Origin: JBKPNJ01 sp963695705
Lineage (GTDB): Bacteria; Actinomycetota; Actinomycetes; Propionibacteriales; Nocardioidaceae
DNA: 64,000 nucleotides
Direction of reading: 5' to 3'
Assembly: GCA_963695705.1 (NCBI GenBank)
Contig: CAVOHB010000004.1
Span: forward strand, 248,001 to 312,000
The notes under the pieces are model-generated. The model was not told the origin of the DNA, ran no database searches, and saw only the letters and a list, made by a program, of their open reading frames with translations. Below, piece by piece: positions 35,742 through 44,138 of this stretch. Made by a program: the position numbers and the translations under genes. Position 1 is the stretch's first letter. Each line of letters starts with the position of its first letter.

Positions 35742-36932
35742 ATGGCCCCACTCCTGTCCGATCTCGTCGTCGTCGACCTCACCCGAGCGCTCGCGGGACC
35801 GCATGCCGCGATGATGCTCGGCGACCTCGGCGCGCGGGTGATAAAGGTCGAGAGCCCCGGCACCGGTGACGACAGCAGGACCTGGGGACCGCCGTTCGTC
35901 GGGCCGGTCGACGAGCCGGAGTCGACGTATTTCCTGTCGACCAACCGCAACAAGGAGTCCGTCACCGCCGATCTGAAGTCACCGCAGGGCAAGGACCTCC
36001 TCACCCGGCTGGTCCGGCACGGCGACGTTCTGCTCGAGAACTTCCGGCCGGGTGTCCTCGGCCGACTGGGTTTCTCCGAGGCGCGGCTGCACGAGCTCAA
36101 CCCGCGGCTCGTCGTGTTGTCGATCACCGGTTTCGGCCACGACGGACCCGAGGGCGGCCGGGCTGGATACGACCAGATCGCCCAGGGCGAGGCCGGCCTG
36201 ATGAGCCTGACCGGACCCGCTCCGGAGGAGCCGACCAAGACCGGCGTACCCATCGGTGACCTGCTAGCGGGAATGTACGGCGCCTTCGGGGTGCTCGCGG
36301 CGCTGCACGAGCGGGAGACCACCGGACGCGGGCGGGTCGTGCGCACCAGCCTGCTGGCGGCGCTGGTGGGGGTGCACGCGTTCCAGGGAACGCGCTGGAC
36401 GGTAGCCGGAGAGGTGCCGCACGCGATCGGCAACCACCACGCCGCGATCGCACCGTACGGCCTGTTCACCACGGCCGACGCGCCGGTGCAGGTGGCCTGC
36501 GGAAGCCAGGGCCTGTGGCGATCGTTCGCGACCGCGATCGGCATGGACCCGCAGGATCCGCGGTACGCCACCAACACCAACCGCGTCGGTCGGCGCGAAG
36601 AGCTGAACGCGGACATCGAGCGGATCTTCGCCACCGCCGGCGCCGAGGAGTGGCTGGCCCGTCTCGCGGTCGTGGGCGTGCCCGCCGGCAAGGTGCGCAC
36701 CCTCGACGACGTCTACTCCTGGGAGCAGACGCTTTCGCAGGGTCTGGTCATCGAGGTCGAGCATCCGACACTCGGCCGGGTCTTGCTTCCCGGGCCGCCG
36801 CTGCGGTTCGACGACCAGAGGTTCGCCGGAGCCAGGCCGCGCAACCTGCCACCACCACGGCTTGGCGAGCACAACCACAGCGTCGCCCGCTGGCTCGACG
36901 AGCGCGACAACGCGCTCCGCGACGACGACTGA
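35742..36932 (+). CDS. CaiB/BaiF-type (family III) CoA-transferase
   Basis: A 396-residue protein from ATG 35742 (MAPLLSDLVVVDLTRALAGP). Family III signatures: HAAMMLGDLGARVIKVESPGTGDDSR, STNRNKESVTADLK, ENFRPGVLGRLGF, and the catalytic Asp in GRAGYDQIAQGEAGLMSLTG. It moves CoA between carboxylic acids; the acid pair is unknown. The 206 bp to the divergent Ala-rich gene include an A/T-rich promoter-like segment near 35570-35610. An in-frame upstream extension is antisense to that gene and is not real. Confidence 0.92.
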   Translation: MAPLLSDLVVVDLTRALAGPHAAMMLGDLGARVIKVESPGTGDDSRTWGPPFVGPVDEPESTYFLSTNRNKESVTADLKSPQGKDLLTRLVRHGDVLLENFRPGVLGRLGFSEARLHELNPRLVVLSITGFGHDGPEGGRAGYDQIAQGEAGLMSLTGPAPEEPTKTGVPIGDLLAGMYGAFGVLAALHERETTGRGRVVRTSLLAALVGVHAFQGTRWTVAGEVPHAIGNHHAAIAPYGLFTTADAPVQVACGSQGLWRSFATAIGMDPQDPRYATNTNRVGRREELNADIERIFATAGAEEWLARLAVVGVPAGKVRTLDDVYSWEQTLSQGLVIEVEHPTLGRVLLPGPPLRFDDQRFAGARPRNLPPPRLGEHNHSVARWLDERDNALRDDD

Positions 36933-37001
36933 CCTACCGGCACCCCGGCGCGCCTGGTGTCAACAGCCACTAACCGGCGCGCCACCCCGAGAGCGGGCAC
37001 G

Positions 37002-37075
37002 GGACGTCTCAGGGCCGGTCCAGGGTCGGTCCCTGATGTCGTCGCGTGCTGTCATGCCGCAGTCTTGAGACGTCC
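37002..37075. promoter_or_regulatory. Long-arm inverted repeat upstream of the PspC gene
   Basis: GGACGTCTCA (37002-37011) and TGAGACGTCC (37066-37075) are perfect 10-bp inverted arms 54 bases apart. Between them TCAGGG and CCCTGA (37009-37014 and 37041-37046) also pair. Two CAGG cores 11 bases apart (37010 and 37021) resemble the repeats before mprA and htrA. The segment ends 33 bp before the PspC start. Operator or transcript-folding roles are both possible. Confidence 0.45.
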
Positions 37076-37108
37076 AGATCGCTCTATCAGTAAGGAAAGT
37101 AGATCCCA

Positions 37109-37369
37109 GTGAACGACATCCATGACACCTTCGCACGGCAGGGGCTGGTCCGACCCACCGAGGGCCGACTTCTCGGCGGGGTCGTCGCCGGACTCGGCAG
37201 GCGCCTCGGCATCGACCCGTGGCCGGCGCGGCTGCTGTTCGTACTGCTGTTGCTCGTCGTCCCCGGCAGCCAGATCCTCCTCTACCCGATCCTGTGGCTG
37301 CTGATGCCGGACGAGGCGACCGCTACCGCGCCGGAGGCCGCGTCGTACGCAGAGCCGCCGGCCGCGTGA
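37109..37369 (+). CDS. PspC-domain membrane protein
   Basis: An 86-residue protein. LVRPTEGRLLGGVVAGLGRRLGIDPWPARLLFVLLLLV is the PspC domain (phage-shock-protein C family: G-x-x-x-G-L-A followed by a membrane helix), then a second helix LLYPILWLLMPDE and an Ala-rich tail. PspC proteins sit in the inner membrane and take part in envelope stress signalling. The GTG start is 13 bases after AAGGAAA, a loose spacing. Confidence 0.88.
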   Translation: MNDIHDTFARQGLVRPTEGRLLGGVVAGLGRRLGIDPWPARLLFVLLLLVVPGSQILLYPILWLLMPDEATATAPEAASYAEPPAA

Positions 37370-37489
37370 CGTAGGGGTTCAGCCCGGGCAACGCGCCCTC
37401 GAGCGGCTGCGGCTGCCTCCCAACAAGGTGACGTCTCGTGCCAGGAGTGACGCACGGCGCATGGCCGGCCAAGACCTAGGATACGGCCC

Positions 37490-38885
37490 ATGACGGAACC
37501 GCCCCGCTCCCCCTTCGATCCCAGTCTGAGCCAGATGCGATCGATGGGGAGCGAGGTGGTCGATCTCGTCACCCGCTTCGTCGACGACCGCTACGCGGCT
37601 CCGAGCTCGGACTACACCGACCTCGCACCGCTGCTGGCGTCCCTGTCCTCACCACCGCCCGAGCACGGATCCCCCTTCCACGAACTGCTCGAGACGATCG
37701 AGACGGCGGCCGGCAAGGGCTTTGACACGGCCAACCCCGGTTTCGTCGGCTACATCCCCGGCGGCGGGCTGTTCTCGTCGGCGCTCGCGGACTTCGTCGC
37801 CTGCGTGCTCAACCGCTACACCGGCGTCGCGCTGCCGGCACCCGCCTTCGTGCAGATGGAGGCCAGCGTGCTGCGCTGGCTGTGCGACCGCTTCGGGCTG
37901 CCGACGACGTTCTCAAGGGGTGCTGACGCCGGGTGGCTCGATGTCGAACCTCTCGGCCATCGTGGCCGGGCGAACCGCGAAGCTCGGCGACCACTACCTC
38001 GACGGCACGATGTACGTCTCCGACGAGGTCCATCATTCCATCGTGAAGTCGGCCCGATTCGCGGGACTGCCCCCGGACTCGGTGCGCATCGTCGGCACCG
38101 ACGACTCGCTCCGGATGGATCCGCGCTCGCTCGCGGAGGCGATAGCCGCGGACCGCAGACGCGGGCTCAAGCCGTTCCTCGTCGTGGCCAGCGCCGGCAC
38201 CATCAACACCGGCGCCGTGGATCCGCTGACCGAGATCGCCGACGTGGCCGAGCGGGAGGAACTGTGGTTCCACGTGGACGGTGCGTACGGGGGCTTCTTC
38301 CAGCTGACGGACCGGGGGCGCCGCGCTCTCGACGGGATCGAACGGGCGGACACGATCACGCTCGATCCCCACAAGGGGCTGTTCCTGCCGTACGGCACCG
38401 GGTGCCTGCTGGCCCGGGACTCCGACGCGTTGCGGCAGGCCCACGAGATGCAGGCGCACTACCTTCCGCGGCGATCCGACGACCCCGGCCTGCCGGACTT
38501 CTCGTCCTTCTCCCCCGAGCTCACCCGGGACTTCCGCGGGCTCCGGCTCTGGCTGCCGCTGCACCTGCACGGTGTCGACACGTTCGTTCGAGCGCTCGAC
38601 GAGAAGCTGGACCTCGCCCGCCTGGTCCATCAGCGGCTCGCGTCTCTACCGGCGCTCGAGCTGCCGTGGGCCCCCGAGCTGTCCCTGGTGGCCTTCCGGC
38701 CCCGCGACGGCACGACCGAGGACGCCGAGGACCTGTTGCGGCGGATCAACTCCAGCGGACGGGTGTGGCTCTCCTCGGCACCCATCAGGGGGCGGACGTA
38801 CCTGCGGATGTGCATCCTCTCCCACCGGTCACACCCGCAACGGATGCACGAGGCCGCCGAGATCATCGCGGCCGCGGTCGCCTGA
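37490..38885 (+). pseudogene. Group II PLP-dependent decarboxylase (aromatic amino acid/glutamate decarboxylase-like), one frameshift
   Basis: The first frame (from ATG 37490) gives the N-terminal flap (FDPSLSQMRSMGSEVVDLVTRF ... NPGFVGYIPGGGLFSSALADFVAC). At the G-run 37917-37920 the frame shifts +1 and continues VLTPGGSMSNLSAIVAGR, LVVASAGTINTGAVDP, LWFHVDGAYGGFF, and the PLP lysine in LDPHKGLFLPYGTG, to TGA 38885. Rejoined length ~464 residues. The family decarboxylates L-DOPA, tryptophan, tyrosine, glutamate or diaminobutyrate; substrate not deduced. The homopolymer position fits a base-calling error. Confidence 0.83.
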
Positions 38886-38917
38886 CATCACGCAGCGGGC
38901 CGCCCCGCCGTCGTGGC

Positions 38918-40384
38918 TCAGTACAGCAGGCTGTTGCCGGGGTCGTGCACGATCGCCGCCACAGCGGCCAGGAACCTCGAGCCCTGCTCGCCGTCGGCGA
39001 CGCGGTGGTCGAACGACAGCGCCAGGGTCGTGACCCAGCGCGGCTTGACGACGTTGCCGTGTACCCACGGCTGCCGCCGGATCGCTCCCATCGCGAGGAT
39101 CCCGGATTCGCCGGGGTTGAGGATGGGTGTCCCCGAGTCCACCCCGAATATCCCCACGTTGGTGATCGTGAACGTGCCACCGCTCATCTGCGCGGGCTGG
39201 GTCTTGCCCTCCCGGGCGGTCTTGGTCAGTTCGGTGAGCGCTCTGGCGAGCTCCAGCGCCGACATCGCGTCGGCATCCCGGACGTTGGGTACGACCAGGC
39301 CGCGCGGTGTCGCGGCCGCGATACCGAGGTTCACGTAATGCTTGACCACGATCTCCTCGGCCGCCTGGTCCCAGGACGCGTTCAGCTCGGGCGTACGCCG
39401 GATGGCCAGACACACCGCCCGGGCGACGACGAGCAACGGTGAGACCCTGACATCGCGGAAGTCGCGGTGTTCACGCAGGCGTTTCACGAGCCGCATCGTG
39501 CGGGTGGCATCGAGTGTCACCCACTCGGTGACATGGGGCGCCGTGAACGCCGAGGTCACCATTGCCTGGGCGGTCATCTTTCGCACGCCCTTGACCGGAA
39601 CCCGGGTCTCGCGCTCGCCCCGGTCGGCCCGGAGCGGGGTGACCGAGGCCAGGTCCGCGGAGGACCCTGCCGTCGCGGCGGCCTCGACGTCGGCGCGCGT
39701 GATCGTGCCGTGCTCGCCCGAGCCACGAACCAGCGCCAGATCCACGCCGAGGTCCCTGGCCAGCTTGCGTACCGGCGGCTTCGCCAGCGGCTTGGTCCCA
39801 CCGGGCGGCGGGGTTCCCTTCACCGCCGGCTGCGGCACCTCTGCCGGCGCGGCATCCTCGACCGCGACCGAGGGCGGCGCTGCATCGGGCTGGAACGCGC
39901 CCTGGACACCCGCCTGAGCGGCCGCGGGTGAGCTACCGGCCGGTACCGGGCCGCTGCGCGGACGGCGCTTGGCCTCAGTGGTTCGCGGGCCGTAGCCGAC
40001 GAGCACCGAGGTCCGGCCACCGGGCGCGGGGCCGCCGATCAGGCCGGGCTCGACCGCCTCGTCGGCCTTGGGGCTCGGCACCGTCTCCGCGGCATCCGGG
40101 GTCCGGGTGCCCGACCCGGGCTCGGCGGCGGACGCGTCCTGTCCGGTGGACACGGCGATGATCGGCGTGCCGACGGCAACCGTCTCACCCTCGGGAACGA
40201 GCAGGTCGGAGACCGTGCCCGCGAACGGCGACGGCAGCTCGACCAGCGACTTCGCGGTCTCGATCTCGACGAGGATGTCGTTGACCTTGACCGTGTCTCC
40301 GGGCTTGACCTTCCAGGTGACGATCTCGGCCTCGGTCAGGCCCTCACCCACGTCGGGGAGGTTGAACCGCTTGATCTCAGACAT
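38918..40384 (-). CDS. Dihydrolipoamide acyltransferase (E2) of a 2-oxoacid dehydrogenase complex
   Basis: The 488-residue protein has one lipoyl domain (residues ~1-80, lipoylated Lys in VEIETAKSLVELPSP), an Ala/Pro-rich linker, a peripheral-subunit-binding domain (AKPPVRKLARDLGVDLALV ... GEHGTITRADVE), and the catalytic domain ending in LSFDHRVADGEQGSRFL with the active His and Asp. It transfers the acyl group to CoA. It is the third gene after E1alpha and E1beta. Gene order and E1 type suggest a branched-chain 2-oxoacid complex (bkd), though pyruvate cannot be excluded. No E3 gene follows. Confidence 0.92.
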   Translation of the reverse strand: MSEIKRFNLPDVGEGLTEAEIVTWKVKPGDTVKVNDILVEIETAKSLVELPSPFAGTVSDLLVPEGETVAVGTPIIAVSTGQDASAAEPGSGTRTPDAAETVPSPKADEAVEPGLIGGPAPGGRTSVLVGYGPRTTEAKRRPRSGPVPAGSSPAAAQAGVQGAFQPDAAPPSVAVEDAAPAEVPQPAVKGTPPPGGTKPLAKPPVRKLARDLGVDLALVRGSGEHGTITRADVEAAATAGSSADLASVTPLRADRGERETRVPVKGVRKMTAQAMVTSAFTAPHVTEWVTLDATRTMRLVKRLREHRDFRDVRVSPLLVVARAVCLAIRRTPELNASWDQAAEEIVVKHYVNLGIAAATPRGLVVPNVRDADAMSALELARALTELTKTAREGKTQPAQMSGGTFTITNVGIFGVDSGTPILNPGESGILAMGAIRRQPWVHGNVVKPRWVTTLALSFDHRVADGEQGSRFLAAVAAIVHDPGNSLLY

Positions 40385-40398
40385 GGCCTGGCCCCCGG

Positions 40399-41379
40399 TC
40401 AGTACGCAAGCGCGCGGTCGACGGCATCGAGCACCCGGTCCAGGTCGGGGAGGTATTCCTCCTCGACCCGGCTCGGCGGGTAGGGCGTGTCGAAGCCGCC
40501 CACCCGGATCACCGGCGACTCCAGCGAGTAGAAGCACTCCTCGGTCACCCGGGCCGCGATCTCCGACCCGAGCCCTAGATTGACCGGCGCCTCGTGAACG
40601 ACGACGGCGCGGCCGGTCTTGCGTACCGACGCATGGACGGGCCCCATGTCCAGCGGGGACAGCGCGCGCAGGTCGATGACCTCGAGGTCGCGACCCTCCT
40701 CGGCCGCTGCTGCCGCCGCCTCCAGGCAGGTCTTCACCATCGGTCCGTACGCCAGCAGGGTCGCGTCTGTTCCGGGCCGGGCGACGCGGGAGGCGAGTAG
40801 CGGCATCGGAGCCGTCTCGACGGACTCGTCGAGATCCGCCTTCTCCCAATAGCGCCGCTTGGGCTCGAAGAACACCACCGGGTCGTCGGTCGCGATCGCC
40901 TGCTGGATCATCCAGTACGCGTCGACCGGGTTGGAGCAGGCCACCACCTTCAGACCCGGCGTGTGGGCGAAGTAGGCCTCCGGCGACTCGCTGTGATGCT
41001 CGACCGCGCCGATGCCGCCGCCGAACGGGATCCGGATCACGATCGGCATCGTGAGCCGGCCCTGGGAGCGGAAGTGGATCTTCGCGACCTGGCAGACGAT
41101 CTGGTCGAACGCGGGGTAGACGAAGCCGTCGAACTGGATCTCGCAGACCGGTCGGTAGCCACGCATCGCGAGCCCGACGGCCGTGCCGAGGATGCCGGCC
41201 TCGGCCAGCGGCGTGTCGATGACCCGGTCCTCGCCGAAGTCCTTCTGCAGACCGTCGGTGACCCGGAAGACGCCGCCGAGCTTGCCGACGTCCTCGCCCA
41301 TGATGAGGACCTTCGGGTCGGCGTCCATCGCGGCCCGCAGGCCGTTGGTGACGGCCTTGGCCAGTGTGATCGCGGCCAT
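40399..41379 (-). CDS. 2-oxoacid dehydrogenase E1 component, beta subunit
   Basis: A 326-residue E1 beta: TLAKAVTNGLRAAMDADPKVLIMGEDVGKLGGVFRVTDGL, DTPLAEAGILGTAVGLAMRGYRPVCEIQF, RIPFGGGIGAVEHHSESPEAYF (catalytic His region), and the C-terminal transketolase-like domain. It pairs with the alpha subunit to form the thiamine-diphosphate enzyme that decarboxylates the 2-oxoacid and loads the E2 lipoyl arm. Its start overlaps the E1alpha stop (TGATG) and it is 14 bp from E2, giving one operon. Confidence 0.94.
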   Translation of the reverse strand: MAAITLAKAVTNGLRAAMDADPKVLIMGEDVGKLGGVFRVTDGLQKDFGEDRVIDTPLAEAGILGTAVGLAMRGYRPVCEIQFDGFVYPAFDQIVCQVAKIHFRSQGRLTMPIVIRIPFGGGIGAVEHHSESPEAYFAHTPGLKVVACSNPVDAYWMIQQAIATDDPVVFFEPKRRYWEKADLDESVETAPMPLLASRVARPGTDATLLAYGPMVKTCLEAAAAAAEEGRDLEVIDLRALSPLDMGPVHASVRKTGRAVVVHEAPVNLGLGSEIAARVTEECFYSLESPVIRVGGFDTPYPPSRVEEEYLPDLDRVLDAVDRALAY

Positions 41380-42536
41380 CAGCGCGCTCCCTCGAACGTG
41401 GCAAGGTACGCCGCGAACTGCTGCTGCTGGCTCTCCAGCTCAGGTGACTGCTCGGCGTAGACGTGGTCGAAGATGTCCAGCGGGTTGGGGTCCGGCATCT
41501 CCAGGCACCCCTTGCGTACCCGCGCCGCGATCTCGTCGGAGTCCGCCTGCACCTCGGCGAAGAAGTCCTCGCCGGCGACGCCGTTGCGGGCGAGGTACGC
41601 CTTGACCCTGGCGATCGGGTCCTTCAGGCGCCAGTGCTCGAGCTCCTCGGTGACCCGGTAGCGGGTGGGGTCGTCCGACGTCGTGTGCGCGCCCATCCGG
41701 TAGGTGTAGGCCTCGACGAACGTCGGCCCGCTGCCCTCGCGCGCACGCTTGAGTGCGGCCTGGGTGACCGCGTAGCAGGCCAGTACGTCGTTGCCGTCCA
41801 CCCTGATGCCGGGAAAGCCGAAACCCAGGGCCCGTTGGTACAGCGGGATCCGCGACTGGCGCTCGATCGGCTCCGAGATCGCCCACTGGTTGTTCTGACA
41901 GAAGAACACCACGGGAGCGTTGAACACAGACGCCCAGATGAATGCCTCGTTGACGTCACCCTGGCTGGTGGCGCCGTCGCCGAAGTAGGCGACCACCGCG
42001 GCGTCCTTGTCGCGCTCGCCCGAGCCCACGACTCCGTCGCGCTGCATGCCCATCGCGTACCCGGTGGCGTGGAGCGTCTGGGCGCCGATGACGATCGTGT
42101 ACAGGTTGAAGTTGTGCTCGTTGGGGTCCCAGCCACCCTGGTCGACACCGCGGAACAGTCCGAGCAGGTGCATCGGATCGACACCACGGCACCAGGCGAC
42201 GCCGTGCTCGCGATAGGTGGGGAACGCGAAGTCCTGCGGCCGCATGGCACGGCCGGAGCCGATCTGCGCGGCCTCCTGGCCGAGCAGCGACGCCCAGATC
42301 CCGAGCTCTCCCTGCCGTTGCAGCGCGGTGGCCTCGGCATCGATGCGCCGGGTCATGACCAGGTCGCGGTAGAAGCCCTTGATGGCTTCGTCGTCGAGGT
42401 CGAAGGTGAAGTCCGGATGCTGGCGGCGCTCGCCCTCCGGGGTCAGCAGCTGCACGAGCTCGTGCCCGTCTCCCTCTGGGGCCGGTCCGAACACCGCGCC
42501 AAGGTCGGGTCCGAATCCTAGGTCGGTCACACCCAC
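41379..42536 (-). CDS. 2-oxoacid dehydrogenase E1 component, alpha subunit
   Basis: A 385-residue E1 alpha: FYRDLVMTRRIDAEATALQRQGELGIW, then LLGQEAAQIGSGRAM, and the thiamine-diphosphate/Mg motif YFGDGATSQGDVNEAFIWASVFNAPVVFFCQNN. The phosphorylation-loop-like YRMGAHTTSDDPTRYR matches branched-chain E1 (BkdA/PdhA type). It is first of the operon E1alpha-E1beta-E2. Two adjoining palindromes lie ~100-130 bp upstream. Confidence 0.94.
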   Translation of the reverse strand: MGVTDLGFGPDLGAVFGPAPEGDGHELVQLLTPEGERRQHPDFTFDLDDEAIKGFYRDLVMTRRIDAEATALQRQGELGIWASLLGQEAAQIGSGRAMRPQDFAFPTYREHGVAWCRGVDPMHLLGLFRGVDQGGWDPNEHNFNLYTIVIGAQTLHATGYAMGMQRDGVVGSGERDKDAAVVAYFGDGATSQGDVNEAFIWASVFNAPVVFFCQNNQWAISEPIERQSRIPLYQRALGFGFPGIRVDGNDVLACYAVTQAALKRAREGSGPTFVEAYTYRMGAHTTSDDPTRYRVTEELEHWRLKDPIARVKAYLARNGVAGEDFFAEVQADSDEIAARVRKGCLEMPDPNPLDIFDHVYAEQSPELESQQQQFAAYLATFEGAR

Positions 42537-42634
42537 TCCTCGTCAGGTCGGCGGGGCGGGATCACCGCTGCCGGCTGGAGTTCTCGGTGCGCCGCCACAG
42601 CGCGGGGTGATGCCCTGTGCCTGCGCACCTGTCC

Positions 42635-42669
42635 GGCTGTGAGGGGCTCACAGCCCTACCTAAAGGTAG
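42635..42669. promoter_or_regulatory. Two abutting palindromes upstream of the 2-oxoacid dehydrogenase operon
   Basis: GGCTGTGAG-GGG-CTCACAGCC (42635-42655) is a perfect 9-bp inverted repeat, and CTACCT-AA-AGGTAG (42656-42669) begins at the next base with 6-bp arms. The site is between divergent genes, where a terminator is not expected, so operators are more likely. The distance to E1alpha is about 100 bp and to the EamA start about 210 bp. Confidence 0.55.
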
Positions 42670-42757
42670 CGACTGGCAGGGGTGGACACGAATCGGACCG
42701 CCGATCCCGCCGGATGTTCGACCGTTCCCGACGAACGCCCCGGGGTGGCGGATGTCG

Positions 42758-42806
42758 CCGTCCGGAGCCCGCGAAGATGCCGTCCGGAGCCCGCGAAGAT
42801 GCCGTC
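42758..42806 (+). repeat. 22-bp tandem duplication in the divergent intergenic region
   Basis: Two exact 22-bp units (42758-42779 and 42780-42801, beginning CCGTCCGGAGCCCGCG) and five bases of a third. No coding frame is maintained across them. Probably slippage, though it lies 76-124 bp before the EamA start. Confidence 0.8.
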
Positions 42807-42881
42807 TCGAGGTCGCAAACCCGCGCGACACCCGCGCAGAGCCTGGCGTAACCTTGTCAGGAGCCAACATGAAGGACGCCC

Positions 42882-43901
42882 ATGACAAGGCCAGTCTCAC
42901 CCTCACCGGCACGCTCACCAGTGTCGGACACCCGCGTCGGACGCGCGGTCGCGGCCACCGGCGGTGCCGCCTCGCCGCTGCTCATCGGGATCGCGCTCGG
43001 AATCGTCTATGTGGTGTGGGGTTCGACGTACCTCGCGATCCGGATCATGGTCGAGGACATGCCCCCGCTGGTGGGCGCGGGTTCTCGCTACCTCGGCGGC
43101 TTCGCGATCCTCTGGGCGATGCTGGCGATACGTCACGGAGTGCGACGGCTCGTGGTGACACGGCGGCAGCTCGTCTGCTGCTCCCTGCTCGGGCTGCTGC
43201 TGCCGGCCGGCGGCAACGGACTGGTGACCGTGGGCGAACAGATGGGCGCGCCCTCGGGTATCGCCGCCCTGCTGATCGCCGCCGTGCCGTTGTGGGTCAT
43301 CTGCTACCGGCTGCTCTCGGGCGACCATCCGGCTGCGCGGACCGTGTCCGGCGTGCTCCTGGGGTTCGCCGGGCTCGCGTTCCTCATCACGTCGGTCGGG
43401 ATCAACGGGTCGGTCCGCATCGGGGCCTGCGCGATCATCGTGTTCGCCAGCGCCTGCTGGTCCTTCGGATCGTGGATCCAGCCGCGGCTGTCGCTGCCGG
43501 CCGACCCGTTCGTGACCACGACGTACGAGATGCTCGCCGGGGGTCTGGCCCTGATGGTGTCCGGCCTGCTCGGCGGTGAACGGATCCACGTCGCGGACTA
43601 CTCGCCCCGCTCGCTGATCGCGTGGGCATACCTCGTGCTGTTCGGGACGGTGATCGCGTTCTCGGCGTACGTGTGGGTCCTGGACAAGGCCCCGATCTCG
43701 CTGGTGGCGACATATGCGTACGTCAACCCTGTCGTCGCCGTGTTCCTGGGCTGGATAGTGCTGTCGGAGCCGATCACGCTCCCGATCATCGCCGGAGGGG
43801 CCATCGTGATCGCGGCGGTGGCCATCGTGGTGAGCGCCGAACGCCACCCCCACCACCCCAACCCGCGATCCGACACTTATGACACGCCATCCGACACTTA
43901 G
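42882..43901 (+). CDS. EamA-family (DMT) transporter with a repeat-derived C-terminus
   Basis: The 339-residue protein has about ten membrane segments in two EamA halves (IALGIVYVVWGSTYLAIRIMVEDMPP; VLLGFAGLAFLITSVGI; APISLVATYAYVNPVVAVFLGWIVLSEPI). This is the YdcZ/RhaT-like drug/metabolite exporter type. ATG 42882 follows AAGGA by six bases. The last eleven residues (RSDTYDTPSDT) are encoded by two copies of the ATCCGACACTTA repeat, so the repeat has supplied the stop and replaced or extended the original end. Substrate unknown. Confidence 0.9.
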   Translation: MTRPVSPSPARSPVSDTRVGRAVAATGGAASPLLIGIALGIVYVVWGSTYLAIRIMVEDMPPLVGAGSRYLGGFAILWAMLAIRHGVRRLVVTRRQLVCCSLLGLLLPAGGNGLVTVGEQMGAPSGIAALLIAAVPLWVICYRLLSGDHPAARTVSGVLLGFAGLAFLITSVGINGSVRIGACAIIVFASACWSFGSWIQPRLSLPADPFVTTTYEMLAGGLALMVSGLLGGERIHVADYSPRSLIAWAYLVLFGTVIAFSAYVWVLDKAPISLVATYAYVNPVVAVFLGWIVLSEPITLPIIAGGAIVIAAVAIVVSAERHPHHPNPRSDTYDTPSDT

Positions 43902-44128
43902 CGCACCGATCCAGCAGGGCCGTCCGAGCACCAACCAGCACGCGTCATTACCGGGAATTGCGCAGTTGTTGGTCACGGTTGAGCCCCCGGCCGGTGACCA
44001 TCTACCGCGCAAAAGGTCGGTGCGGTGCGGTCATGCTGACGCACCACCATCGGGACGTGACCCGCCGGGCTCGAGCAATCGCTGCCGCGAACCCGTCCCT
44101 ATCGGCGTGCCAACTGTCGGATCGCGGG
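43862..44128. mobile_element. MITE-like 267-bp element carrying palindromic element copy 2
   Basis: The ends are near-perfect 17-bp inverted repeats: CCCGCGATCCGACACTT (43862-43878) on the left and the reverse complement of CCCGCGATCCGACAGTT (44112-44128) on the right, one mismatch. A second ATCCGACACTTA lies 21 bp in (43889-43900). Inside is palindromic copy 2: TTGCGCA-N5-TGGTCAC, a 17-base centre, then GTGACCA-N5-CGCGCAA (43958-44012). No protein is encoded. It separates the convergent EamA and ABC genes and reaches into the EamA 3' end. I do not see a clear target-site duplication. A non-autonomous mobile element is one reading; a structured RNA or binding region is another. Confidence 0.55.
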
Positions 44129-44138
44129 AGACCGATGG

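Larger units (their letters stand above)
42537..42881. other. Gene-free divergent promoter region between the E1alpha-E1beta-E2 operon and an EamA transporter
   Basis: No convincing reading frame is seen in these 345 bp. They hold two abutting palindromes (42635-42669) and a 22-bp tandem duplication (42758-42806), described separately, plus an AGGAG-like ribosome site near the EamA start. Two short ATG-starting frames here have no recognisable features. Confidence 0.6.

Noticed and set aside
38918..41404. Extension of the E2 gene upstream of 40384 to an 828-residue protein
   Set aside because: The extra N-terminus is antisense-like Arg/Gly/Pro sequence overlapping E1beta in another frame; the lipoyl domain begins right at 40384.
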